Assembly (NCBI GenBank): GCA_963725155.1
Contig: CAVRXU010000008.1
Span: forward strand, 124,001-188,000
Source: DATDAH01 sp963725155
GTDB lineage: Bacteria; Actinomycetota; Acidimicrobiia; Acidimicrobiales; DATDAH01
Direction of reading: 5' to 3'
Length of the DNA stretch: 64,000 bases
The notes under the pieces: model-generated
Told to the model about the DNA's origin: nothing
Seen by the model: only the letters and a program-made list of their open reading frames with translations
Databases searched by the model: none
Translations under genes and position numbers: made by a program
In this document: positions 16,792 to 24,154 of the stretch, piece after piece
How the letters are laid out: each line of letters begins with the position of its first letter
How positions within the stretch are numbered: the stretch's first letter is position 1

Positions 16792-18009
16792 GTGGGCGAG
16801 GTGTTTGTGGGTCATGACTGGGCTGAGGCCCATCACGACGTGTTCGTCGAAGACAAAGACGGGGGCCGTCTTGAGCGGGCCCGGCTGCCGGAAGGCATCG
16901 AGGGGGTGGCCCGGTTCCATGAACTGGTCGCCGCCCATGTCGATGACCCGGGCGAGGTGACGATCGCGACCGAGACCGATCGGGGCCTGTTCGTGGGTGC
17001 GCTGGTCGCAGCGGGCTATCGGGTATTGGCGGTGAACCCGATGTCCACGGCGCGTTATCGGGAACGCCATTCGACCTCGGGTGCGAAGTCCGATCCGGGG
17101 GATGCGTGGGTGTTGGCCGAGTTGGCCCGCACCGATGGCCACAACCACCGCCCGATCGCCGGCGACAGTGACCTGGCCGAAGCGGTCAAGGTCCTGGCCC
17201 GGGCCCATCAGAGCCTGATCTGGGGTCGGCAACGTCAGACCAACCAACTGCGTTCAACGCTGCGTGAGTTCTACCCGGCCGCTTTGGCCGCCTTCGAGGA
17301 CCTCGATGGCGGCGACGCCCTGGCCGTGCTGGCCATCGCCCCCACCCCGACCCTCGGTGAGCGGTTGTCGATCTCCAAGATCGCCTCGGCCCTGCGCCGA
17401 GGCGGCCGCCAACGCCGCATCGACCAACGAGCGGGCGAGATCCAGACCGCCCTGCGGACCGTCCAGCTCCAAGCCCCGCCGCTGGTCGCCGAGGCCATGG
17501 GCGCCACCGTGGCCGCGCTGGTCGCGGTCATCGCCGAGCTCAACACCCAGATCGCCGGCCTCGAGACGCAGCTGGCGGAGGGTTTTGAACAGCACCCGGA
17601 CGCCGAGGTCATCTGTTCCCTGCCAGGACTAGGGATGATCCTCGGAGCCCGGGTGCTCGCCGAGTTCGGGGATGACCCGAACCGCTACGCGGACACCAAG
17701 TCTCGCAAGAACTACGCCGGCACGTCACCCATCACCCGCGCCTCGGGCACCCGACGAGTCGTGCTGGCCCGCTACGCCCGCAACCGGCGCCTCGCCGATG
17801 CCTGCTACCTCTGGGCCTTCTCCGCCCTCACCACGAGCCCCGGCGCCCGGGCGTTCTATGACGCCCACCGCGCCACCGGCGACACCCACCACCGGGCCTT
17901 ACGGGCCCTGGCCAACCGCCTCGTCGGCATCCTCCACGGCTGCCTCCGACACCACACCCACTACGACGAACACACCGCCTGGGCCCACCGCCAAGACCTC
18001 GCCGCTTGA
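16792..18009 (+). CDS. IS110-family transposase (DEDD/serine recombinase)
   Basis: A 405-aa transposase. The N-terminal RuvC-like DEDD domain shows VFVGHDWAEAHHDVFV, IATETDRGL and KSDPGDAWVLAE. A coiled coil of about 60 residues (AVIAELNTQIAGLETQLAEG) follows. The C-terminal transposase_20 domain has ICSLPGLGMILGARVLAEFGD and NYAGTSPITRASGTRR, which holds the conserved serine. The length is normal and the frame is intact, so the element may be active. The GTG start has a perfect AGGAGG site. That site lies inside or beside the right arm of a CTGGTCG/CGACCAG hairpin, which might limit translation. Confidence 0.93.
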   Translation: MGEVFVGHDWAEAHHDVFVEDKDGGRLERARLPEGIEGVARFHELVAAHVDDPGEVTIATETDRGLFVGALVAAGYRVLAVNPMSTARYRERHSTSGAKSDPGDAWVLAELARTDGHNHRPIAGDSDLAEAVKVLARAHQSLIWGRQRQTNQLRSTLREFYPAALAAFEDLDGGDALAVLAIAPTPTLGERLSISKIASALRRGGRQRRIDQRAGEIQTALRTVQLQAPPLVAEAMGATVAALVAVIAELNTQIAGLETQLAEGFEQHPDAEVICSLPGLGMILGARVLAEFGDDPNRYADTKSRKNYAGTSPITRASGTRRVVLARYARNRRLADACYLWAFSALTTSPGARAFYDAHRATGDTHHRALRALANRLVGILHGCLRHHTHYDEHTAWAHRQDLAA

Positions 18010-18086
18010 CGAGTTAGAGGCGTGGGATGTCTAGACGCGGCCCGGTCCGGCGTCACCACCCGAGCGGGGGGTGAGGCCGTCGGAGA

Positions 18087-19235
18087 TCAGGAGGCGGCGG
18101 CGGCCTCGGCGCGGTCCTTGGCCACCTCGTCGAGGGCCTCGTACTCCTCACCGGTGTCGACCCAGTCCTCGAACTGGATCACGCCGATCTCGGTGAAGCG
18201 GTCCCGCAGCCAGCCGTCGCTGGCGTCCAGCAGGCCCAGCTTCTTGCAGTTCGGGACGATCTTGGAGAAGAGCATCGACTGGAAGATCTGGCGGTCGGGC
18301 GCCTGCAGGGTGGCCTGGAGGGCCTCCCGGGGCTCCACACCCATCCGCTCCCAGACCTCCTGCTGCAGCATCCGGTCCCGCATGCGCAGGGCCGCTTCGA
18401 AGGCGAACTCCTGACGCTCGCGCAGCTCGGCGGAGGTCAGCCCCTCGTAGTGCTCCTTCAGGCTGAGGACGCCGAAGGCCACGTGGCGGGCCTCGTCGCT
18501 CATGACGTAGCGCAGGAGCTGCTTCAGCAACGGCTCGGTGGTCATCTGGTGCATGAAGCCGAAGGCGGCCAGGGCCAGGCCCTCGACCATGATCTGCATG
18601 CCCAGGTAGGTCATGTCCCAACGGCTGTCCTGGATGATGTCGTCCAGCAGCATCCGCAGGTGGGCGTTGATCGGGTAGTGGCCCGACAGCTTGGTGTCGA
18701 GGTACTTGGCGAAGACCTCGACGTGGCGGGCCTCGTCCATCACCTGGGTCGAGGCGTAGTACTTGGCGTCGATCCACGGGACGGTCTCGACGATCTTGGC
18801 CGTGCAGACCAGAGCGCCCTGCTCGCCGTGCATGAACTGGGAGAGCAGCCAGTTGTTGGACTCGACCCCGAACTCCAGCCACTTCTCGTCGGACCAGTGC
18901 TCCATCTGGGTGCCCGAGAGGTCGAGGCTCTGCTCCATGAAGCCGTTCTGGGCGGCGTTGGCGGCCACGACGGCCTCCTGATCCACCTCGATCGACCAGT
19001 CCAAGTCGGTCTCCCCGTTCCACTGCGAGGTCTTGGCCTTCTCGTAGAGTCGGTTCAGCGCCGGGCGCTGGCCCTTCTCGTAGTCCCAGGTGAAGATGGC
19101 GTCGGCGTTGTCCTCGACGGCGTGGATCACCTCGTTCCGGTCGGTGTTGGACACGGCGAGGATGGCCTCGAGGTCGTTGACGTCCTCCCGCCCGATGAGG
19201 GCTTCGTTGCTGGACATCTCTTCGGTCGTGGACAT
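18087..19235 (-). CDS. Ferritin-like diiron protein (R2-like), substrate unknown
   Basis: A 382-aa all-helical protein with the diiron ligand pattern of ferritin-like oxidases: HGEQGALVCTAKIVE, VMDEARHVEVF (ExxH), IMVEGLALAAFG and YVMSDEARHVAFG (second ExxH). That makes it a relative of R2/R2lox and N-oxygenase-type enzymes. The substrate is unknown. It has a normal AGGAG site and begins only 4 bp after the stop of the TetR gene, so the two form an operon that the operator-like repeat at 19860-19886 probably controls. A fatty-acid or aldehyde oxygenase role would fit, but that is conjecture. Confidence 0.75.
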   Translation of the reverse strand: MSTTEEMSSNEALIGREDVNDLEAILAVSNTDRNEVIHAVEDNADAIFTWDYEKGQRPALNRLYEKAKTSQWNGETDLDWSIEVDQEAVVAANAAQNGFMEQSLDLSGTQMEHWSDEKWLEFGVESNNWLLSQFMHGEQGALVCTAKIVETVPWIDAKYYASTQVMDEARHVEVFAKYLDTKLSGHYPINAHLRMLLDDIIQDSRWDMTYLGMQIMVEGLALAAFGFMHQMTTEPLLKQLLRYVMSDEARHVAFGVLSLKEHYEGLTSAELRERQEFAFEAALRMRDRMLQQEVWERMGVEPREALQATLQAPDRQIFQSMLFSKIVPNCKKLGLLDASDGWLRDRFTEIGVIQFEDWVDTGEEYEALDEVAKDRAEAAAAS

Positions 19236-19239
19236 GGCG

Positions 19240-19857
19240 TCAGCTCCTGGGGGAATCGGTGAGGGGGGCGAGGCCGGGGGTCACGAAGCGGTGGACGTGG
19301 CGCCGGGCGGCGTCGAGGTCCCCCACATCGAGGTCGGCCGATGGGGACAGGGTGTGAGACAGGGCGAGCCGGGCCACGAGCTCGGTGGCCCGGCGGGCGT
19401 CGTCCTCGTCGAGGAAGCGGCGCAGGTGGCGCTCGGCCACCTCAGCGGCGACGGCGAAGGCGGTGCCCATGCGGTCGAAGGCCAGGTGGGGCATGACCAG
19501 CTCGGGTTCGTTGGCGAGGAGGGCGTGCAGGGGCTTGCTGTCGCGGAGGAAGCGCACGGCGCCGGACAGGGCCTCGGCCAGGACGTCGTCGAGGGTGGTG
19601 GCGGCGGCCAGGCGGGGCTCCACCTCGGTGAAGAAGCGCGTCATCTCCCGACGGCCGGCGGCGAGGAGGACGTCGTTGCGGCCGCCGGGGAACCAGCGGT
19701 ACACGCTGGCCCGGGAGACACCGGCCTCGACGGCGATGTGCTCGACCGTGACGGCCCGCACACCGTGGTCGGCGATGCACGCGAGGGCGGCGTCGGCGAC
19801 CCGCTCGGGTCCCGTGCTCAGGTGTCGGCGTTCACTCGCCGCGATGGCCCCCATCAC
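19240..19857 (-). CDS. TetR family transcriptional regulator
   Basis: A 205-aa regulator with the N-terminal TetR helix-turn-helix (ADAALACIADHGVRAVTVEHIAVEAGVSRASVYRWFPGG, residues about 20-60) and a helical ligand domain. The GTG at 19857 lies 6 nt after TACTGT, which overlaps the 7-bp inverted repeat TGAGACA/TGTCTCA, so the protein probably represses itself and the diiron gene that follows. An ATG at 19854 is an equally good start by sequence. Reading further upstream (to 19920) would cross the promoter. Confidence 0.85.
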   Translation of the reverse strand: MMGAIAASERRHLSTGPERVADAALACIADHGVRAVTVEHIAVEAGVSRASVYRWFPGGRNDVLLAAGRREMTRFFTEVEPRLAAATTLDDVLAEALSGAVRFLRDSKPLHALLANEPELVMPHLAFDRMGTAFAVAAEVAERHLRRFLDEDDARRATELVARLALSHTLSPSADLDVGDLDAARRHVHRFVTPGLAPLTDSPRS

Positions 19858-19859
19858 TA

Positions 19860-19886
19860 TGAGACAGTACGCCCCTCTTTGTCTCA
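19860..19886. promoter_or_regulatory. Putative TetR operator with overlapping -10 box
   Basis: Inverted repeat TGAGACA (19860-19866) and TGTCTCA (19880-19886) with 13 bp between. It covers the TACTGT -10 box (19864-19869, minus strand) of the TetR-diiron operon. A partial third copy (GTCTCA) lies at 19914-19919. Confidence 0.55.
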
Positions 19887-19938
19887 GGGGAAGGGGCCAG
19901 CGCTGTGACAAGCGTCTCATCTACATCTGACTGGCCTC

Positions 19939-20100
19939 GCTGCGCTCGGCAAGTCCGGCTCCGCCGAAGCTGCTCGTCCGTCGTGCTGCTCCGGCTGGCG
20001 CCTGCGCAGCCTCAGGAGAGCTGCGCTCGGCAAGTCCGGCTCCGCCGAAGCTGCTCGTCCGTCGTGCTGCTCCGGCTGGCGCCTGCGCAGCCTCAGGAGA
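19939..20100. repeat. Perfect tandem duplication of an 81-bp unit
   Basis: Two identical copies, 19939-20019 and 20020-20100, in the roughly 300-bp gap between the two TetR genes. The unit begins GCTGCGCTCGGCAAGTCC and ends CAGCCTCAGGAGA. It contains short complementary arms (TCGGC/GCCGA, GGCTG/CAGCC). A CCTGCGCAGG palindrome follows at about 20143. The period is 27 codons, so every frame stays open, but no start, ribosome site or protein family was recognised. Apart from this repeat, the gap holds only the operator at its left end. Confidence 0.85.
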
Positions 20101-20156
20101 ACTCGATCATGCCGCTCGGGAGCCATTGCTGGACCGACTGACCTGCGCAGGCTCGC

Positions 20157-20732
20157 TCACCGTTGTGTCAGGTCGATCACCACGATGCCGCTCAGGAGCC
20201 AGCGGTCGACCAGTTCGCGGACCTGGGCGGGATCGCCCAGGTCCCAGACGCCCTCGTCCACGATGAGGCTGCCGATGAGGCGGGCCAGGTGGTCGGCGGC
20301 CTCGATCGGGGCGACGCCGTCGACCAGGGTCTCGGCCTCGAGGAGGGGTTCGAGGTAGCTGCGGATGACCCCGACCACGATGGGGGCGATCCCGGCCAGG
20401 CGGGCCCGGATCTCGCCCTGGTCGGTCGCCATGGCCCGTTGGAACGCCTCATGGTCACGCAGGGAGCGGTGGGCGAACGCCAGCCCCTGCTCGACCCGGG
20501 AGCGGAAGTCCGGGGCGTCGGCAATGGCATCGGCCAGGCGGGCGAAGAAGCGGCCGACCTCCCAGGTCACGGTCTCGCCCACCAGCTGGTCGCGACCGCC
20601 GGGGAAGTAGCGGTAGATCGTCGCCCGGGACAGGCCCGCCTGCCGGGCCACGTCCTCGACGGTGAAGCCCTTCATGCCCCCGTTCGCGATGCAGGTCAGC
20701 GTGGCCTCCAGCGCCTGGTCCCGAGAGCTCAT
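20157..20732 (-). CDS. TetR family transcriptional regulator
   Basis: A 191-aa regulator. The DNA-binding part is TLTCIANGGMKGFTVEDVARQAGLSRATIYRYFPGG, followed by a helical ligand domain ending in DLTQR. Its ATG overlaps the stop of the SURF1 gene (ATGA), so it is translated from the SURF1 message and has no promoter of its own. The helix-turn-helix resembles that of the regulator at 19240-19857, and the two may be paralogues. The target is unknown. Confidence 0.85.
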   Translation of the reverse strand: MSSRDQALEATLTCIANGGMKGFTVEDVARQAGLSRATIYRYFPGGRDQLVGETVTWEVGRFFARLADAIADAPDFRSRVEQGLAFAHRSLRDHEAFQRAMATDQGEIRARLAGIAPIVVGVIRSYLEPLLEAETLVDGVAPIEAADHLARLIGSLIVDEGVWDLGDPAQVRELVDRWLLSGIVVIDLTQR

Positions 20733-21532
20733 GGCGTCGGGACGCGCTCGTCCTCGTGGACCTCGTCGACATCGTGGACCTCGGCCCCGTCGTCGACCTG
20801 GCGGGCCCGACGACGCAGGATGAGCGGGTAGCCGATGAGGGCGATGAGCGTGAAGGTGAACCACTGGAAGGCGTAGCTCAGGTGGGGTCCCTCGGTCAGC
20901 TCCGGCGGGTCGACCGGGGTGGGCCTGTCACCGACGGGCGGGTCCTGGGACTCGAGCTGGAGCCACACCGGGTAGAGGTCGGCGTCGACCTGCTCCTGGT
21001 ACCGGTCGAGGTCCACGCGGGAGAGGGTGTCGAGGACCTCGTTCGTCGGATCGGTCGGACCGAAGCTGCCCCGGGTCTGGGAGGCCTCCAGGAGGCCCTC
21101 CACCTCGACGGTGCCCTCGGGCGGGGCGGCGTCGGGGCTCAGCGTCTGCTCCCCCGTCACGGGGACCCAGCCCCGGTTGACCACCAGGACCGTGCCGTCG
21201 TCCATGACCAGCGGGGTGAGGACCCACGAGCCGGGCGCTTCGTCGAAGCTCCGGTTGCGGACCAGCACCTGGTCCGCCTCGTCGTAGGTGCCCGTGGCGG
21301 TGGCCCGCCGGAACCGCACGTCGTCGCCCGCGTCGGTGGGCTGGTCGGCGCTCACGATGTCCTCGACAGGGGCGACGGGCTCGTCCTGGCGGGCCGTGAT
21401 GAGGGCGTTGCGGTCCCTCTTCTCCTGGCGACGGTCGAGCTGCCAGAAGCCGGCGGCGATCATGGCCAGGATCAGCACCAGCACGAGCAGGTGGGACAGG
21501 ATCCACTTGGGTTGCCGGGCGAAGGCGTACAC
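20729..21532 (-). CDS. SURF1 family cytochrome oxidase biogenesis protein
   Basis: A 267-aa membrane protein with the SURF1 layout: an N-terminal transmembrane helix (WILSHLLVLVLILAMIAAGFW) followed by QLDRRQEKRDRN, a large extracytoplasmic loop (FRRATATGTYDEADQVLVRNRS, GWVLVNRGWVPV-type motif) and a C-terminal helix (LSYAFQWFTFTLIALIGYPL). SURF1 helps haem delivery to cytochrome oxidase subunit I, encoded here at 25337-26986. The GTG start lies 8 nt after TAGCCT, a leaderless pattern. It is co-transcribed with the TetR gene. Confidence 0.9.
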   Translation of the reverse strand: MYAFARQPKWILSHLLVLVLILAMIAAGFWQLDRRQEKRDRNALITARQDEPVAPVEDIVSADQPTDAGDDVRFRRATATGTYDEADQVLVRNRSFDEAPGSWVLTPLVMDDGTVLVVNRGWVPVTGEQTLSPDAAPPEGTVEVEGLLEASQTRGSFGPTDPTNEVLDTLSRVDLDRYQEQVDADLYPVWLQLESQDPPVGDRPTPVDPPELTEGPHLSYAFQWFTFTLIALIGYPLILRRRARQVDDGAEVHDVDEVHEDERVPTP

Positions 21533-21540
21533 CGCCCCCG

Positions 21541-21546
21541 AGGCTA
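21541..21546 (-). promoter_or_regulatory. Putative -10 box of the SURF1 gene
   Basis: TAGCCT on the minus strand, 8 nt before the GTG at 21532; leaderless pattern. Confidence 0.45.
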
Positions 21547-21564
21547 GGACCGCCCCTCCCGATC

Positions 21565-21616
21565 CGTTCTGGAACCTGAATCTCGCGGTGGGCCGCGAGT
21601 GTCAGGGGTCAGAACG
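21565..21616. terminator. Inverted repeat with CGTTCTG/CAGAACG base, probable terminator
   Basis: Long interrupted stem: CGTTCTG (21565-21571) pairs with CAGAACG (21610-21616), CTGA with TCAG, and CTCGCGG with CCGCGAG around a TGGG loop. It lies just downstream of the secreted-protein gene (minus strand). There is no T-tract. It belongs to the GTTCTGG hairpin group found at other gene ends. Confidence 0.55.
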
Positions 21617-21624
21617 TCAGGGGG

Positions 21625-22560
21625 TCAGGGGGCGACGGCGCCGGAGTTCTCGTCGACGATCAGCGAGGAGGTGTCGACGGCTTCGAAGTCGCGGCCGGTG
21701 AAGTACTCGTCGAGGGAGTTGAGCACGTCGTTGTTCCAGTGCGGGTCCGGTGTGCCGCTCATGTACCAGGGCGAGCCGTTGTCGGCCAGGATCATCCCGT
21801 GGGTCTGGAGCGCCTCCAGGATGACCCGGAGGGGTCCGTGGAACCCACTGATGTCGACCGAGGCCTTCAGCCGGAACCACGCCCCCATGGGTGGGAGGTC
21901 GATGTCGGCGTCGCCCGCCTGGTGGCGGGCCGGCCAGATGTAGCGGTCGCGGGTCGCGGGGGCGGTGAAGCGGATGGCGTGGTCGATCTCACCCGCCGCC
22001 ACCTCGGACCAGCGCACCAGACCGGGCAGGATCGGGAGCCCGGCGGCGTCGGCCGATGTCCAGCCCGCCGGTCGCAGGGCGTTGGAGCGCAGGTTCCAGA
22101 CGGCGCCGGACCCGGCCCGCCAGCGTCCGTTGGCCAGCCGGACGGCGAAGAGCTCACGGAGCCGGCAGTCGTCCCGGTTCACGGTCAACAGGTGACGGTC
22201 CCCGCCGCCCTCGATGCGGGGGTGGGCCGGGATCGGGTACCGGCCCCGGTTGCTCTCGTCGGGCCAGGTGAAGCTCACCCGGTAGGTCGGCGTGGTCCGG
22301 GTGACCACGTTGGTGGGGATCCCGATCGGGTAGCCGTCCCACAGGCCGGAGCCGAAGTCGGCCTTCAGCCCGGCGTCGAGACCGATCGAGCGGACCCAGT
22401 CGGCGGAGCGAGCATGGACCGGGAGGTCGGACACATCGGCGTGCCAGTAGTTGTTCGCCGGGAACATCGGGCAGCCGGCGACCGGTCGGGCCTGGGCCGG
22501 CTGGGCGACCGTGCCCAAGAGCACGGCCACGAGCAGCACGAGGGTGGATCGCCGACGCAT
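21625..22560 (-). CDS. Secreted protein of unknown function
   Basis: A 311-aa protein with a clear signal peptide (MRRRSTLVLLVAVLLGTVAQPAQA). The mature part starts CPMFPANNYWHADVSDLPVH and is rich in aromatic residues. It has motifs such as RYPIPAHPRIEGGGDRHLL, CRLRELFAVRLANGRWRAG and GAWFRLKASVDISGF, and reads like a beta-rich enzyme or carbohydrate-binding fold. I do not recognise a named family. Two cysteines (in CPMF and DDCRL) could form a disulfide. An AAGGAG site precedes the ATG. It is divergent from the DedA-like gene. Confidence 0.7.
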   Translation of the reverse strand: MRRRSTLVLLVAVLLGTVAQPAQARPVAGCPMFPANNYWHADVSDLPVHARSADWVRSIGLDAGLKADFGSGLWDGYPIGIPTNVVTRTTPTYRVSFTWPDESNRGRYPIPAHPRIEGGGDRHLLTVNRDDCRLRELFAVRLANGRWRAGSGAVWNLRSNALRPAGWTSADAAGLPILPGLVRWSEVAAGEIDHAIRFTAPATRDRYIWPARHQAGDADIDLPPMGAWFRLKASVDISGFHGPLRVILEALQTHGMILADNGSPWYMSGTPDPHWNNDVLNSLDEYFTGRDFEAVDTSSLIVDENSGAVAP

Positions 22561-22621
22561 GACTCCTTACATCGAACCACGGCAATCGTCCCTTGAGGGG
22601 CCTGCCTGCCACAATCGACCG

Positions 22622-23353
22622 ATGGAGAAGGCCCCGCCGAGCCGGGCACGGCTCTGGCTGGTGCTGGGGCCGCTCGTCATCCTGGTCATCGCGGCTCAGG
22701 TCGGGGACGCCTTCGCTCCCACCCTGGCGGTCGAGCACCCGTTGAGCCTGATCACGCTCAACGCCCGGAACCGCAACCTCATCCTGGTCACCAACTCTCT
22801 GGACGCGGTCTCGTTCTACACGGTCGGCTTCCTGCGCCTGCTGGCCTCGGACCCGCTCTTCTACATCCTCGGCTTCTGGTACGGCGACGCCGGCGTCCAG
22901 TGGGTCGAGAAGCGCTCGAGCAGCTTCGGCAGCATGCTGCGCTCGTGGGAGTGGCTGTTCCAGAAGGCGGCCTGGCCGCTCGTGGCCATCGCCCCCAACA
23001 ACTTCATCTGCCTGTTCGCCGGGGCGGCGGGGATGACCCCGTCGGTCTTCCTGACCCTGAACGTCATCGGCACTGCCGTCCGCCTCTACCTGATCCGGGT
23101 CCTGGGCGAAGCCTTCGAGAAACCCCTCAACTCGATCCTGGACTTCATCCGGGACTACCGCCTGCCCCTGACGGCCGTCAGCGTGGGCCTCGTCGTCGTC
23201 ACGGTCATCGCCGACCGCAGGTCGGGCAAGGGTGAGCTGACCGCCATCGCCAGCATCGAGGACGAGCTCGGCACCGCCGAGGATCCGGTCGACACCGACC
23301 GGGACGACGCCGAGACCGATGTGGACGACGATTCCACGGGAGCACGGGAATGA
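22622..23353 (+). CDS. DedA/VTT-like membrane protein
   Basis: A 243-aa inner-membrane protein. An N-terminal helix (WLVLGPLVILVIAAQVG) is followed by segments typical of the SNARE-associated (VTT/DedA) fold: a loop with LARNRNL-like residues, GFLRLLASDPLFYILGFWYG, and a downstream helix (FICLFAGAAGMTPSVFLTLNVIGTAVRLYL). An acidic tail (EDPVDTDRDDAETDVDDD) ends the protein. DedA proteins act in lipid or phosphate-carrier transport; the cargo here is unknown. The 3' end overlaps the SDR gene by 4 nt. Confidence 0.7.
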   Translation: MEKAPPSRARLWLVLGPLVILVIAAQVGDAFAPTLAVEHPLSLITLNARNRNLILVTNSLDAVSFYTVGFLRLLASDPLFYILGFWYGDAGVQWVEKRSSSFGSMLRSWEWLFQKAAWPLVAIAPNNFICLFAGAAGMTPSVFLTLNVIGTAVRLYLIRVLGEAFEKPLNSILDFIRDYRLPLTAVSVGLVVVTVIADRRSGKGELTAIASIEDELGTAEDPVDTDRDDAETDVDDDSTGARE

Positions 23354-24087
23354 ACCGAGGCACTGCCGTCGTCACCGGGGCGAGCTCGGGGATCGGAGCT
23401 GCCACCGCCGTGGCGCTGGCCGAGGCCGGGTTCGACGTGGTCGTCGGGGCCCGGCGGTTGGACAAGCTGCGCGAGGTGGCCGAGCCGATCGGGGCCCGCG
23501 TGCTCCCGTTGGACGTGACCGACGACGAGTCGGTCGCCGCCTTCGTTGCCGAGGTCGCCGAGTGCTCCGTGCTCGTGAACAACGCCGGTGGGGCGCTGGG
23601 CCTGGAGCGCATCGAGGACGCCGACCTCGCGCAGTGGCAGGCCATGTTCGACACCAATGTGCTGGGCACGCTCCGGGTGACCAAGGCGCTCCTCCCCGCC
23701 CTGAGGGCGAGCGGCGACGCGCTGGTCGTCATGATCGGGTCCATCGCCGGGACCCAGGCCTACGTCGGCGGCGCCGGCTACAACGCGGCCAAGTTCGCCG
23801 AGCGGGCGTTCGCCGAGGCGCTACGCAAGGAGCTGTTCACCGAGCCGATCCGGGTGACCGAGATCGAGCCCGGCATCGTCGAGACCGACTTCAGCCTGGT
23901 CCGGTTCGCCGGTGACGCCGAGCGGGCGGCCAAGGTCTACGACGGCGTCGACGCCCTGACCGCCGAGGACATCGCCGAGTGCGTGGCCTTCGTCGCCACC
24001 CGCCCGGGCCGGGTCAACATCGACCAGATGGTCGTGCTGGCCCGGGACCAGCTCGGCGCCACCCAACTCAACCGCCATCCCACCTGA
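23350..24087 (+). CDS. SDR family NAD(P)-dependent oxidoreductase
   Basis: A classical short-chain dehydrogenase of 245 aa: cofactor loop VTGASSGIGAA, NNAGG, catalytic Ser in MIGSIAG and the YNAAK catalytic pair. GARRLDKL after the second strand points to NADP(H). It resembles YdfG-type 3-hydroxy-acid or serine dehydrogenases. The substrate is not known. It overlaps the preceding membrane protein gene (ATGA), so the two are coupled. An ATGCG-C-CGCAT palindrome (24091-24101) just after the stop may belong to a weak terminator. Confidence 0.88.
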   Translation: MNRGTAVVTGASSGIGAATAVALAEAGFDVVVGARRLDKLREVAEPIGARVLPLDVTDDESVAAFVAEVAECSVLVNNAGGALGLERIEDADLAQWQAMFDTNVLGTLRVTKALLPALRASGDALVVMIGSIAGTQAYVGGAGYNAAKFAERAFAEALRKELFTEPIRVTEIEPGIVETDFSLVRFAGDAERAAKVYDGVDALTAEDIAECVAFVATRPGRVNIDQMVVLARDQLGATQLNRHPT

Positions 24088-24154
24088 ACATGCGCCGCAT
24101 GCACCACCGATCCGTGGTCTCAGCGACGCAAGTTCGGGGCGACCGGAGGACGAC

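Larger units (their letters stand above)
16659..18035. mobile_element. IS110-family insertion sequence (boundaries inferred)
   Basis: One transposase gene flanked by a non-coding left end of about 125-130 bp and a very short right end. Both proposed junctions carry the same 7 bp, GTCTAGA (16659-16665 and 18029-18035), which would contain the recombination core; there are no terminal inverted repeats, as usual for IS110. The left end contains a direct repeat of CTGCTGGTCG (16674-16683 and 16744-16753) and an inverted repeat CTGGTCG/CGACCAG (16747-16753, 16776-16782) next to the ribosome site. The element lies between the metalloprotease and diiron genes and breaks neither. Confidence 0.6.

Noticed and set aside
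16566..16792. Short minus-strand frames in the IS110 left end (for example 16566-16775)
   Set aside because: No recognisable protein and they lie in the non-coding, structured end of the element.
19939..20100. CRISPR array
   Set aside because: Two directly adjoining copies with no unique spacer between them and no cas genes in the window.
19905..20141. 78-aa repeat-protein frame across the 81-bp duplication
   Set aside because: All frames are open because the period is a multiple of three; no start signal or codon bias supports translation.
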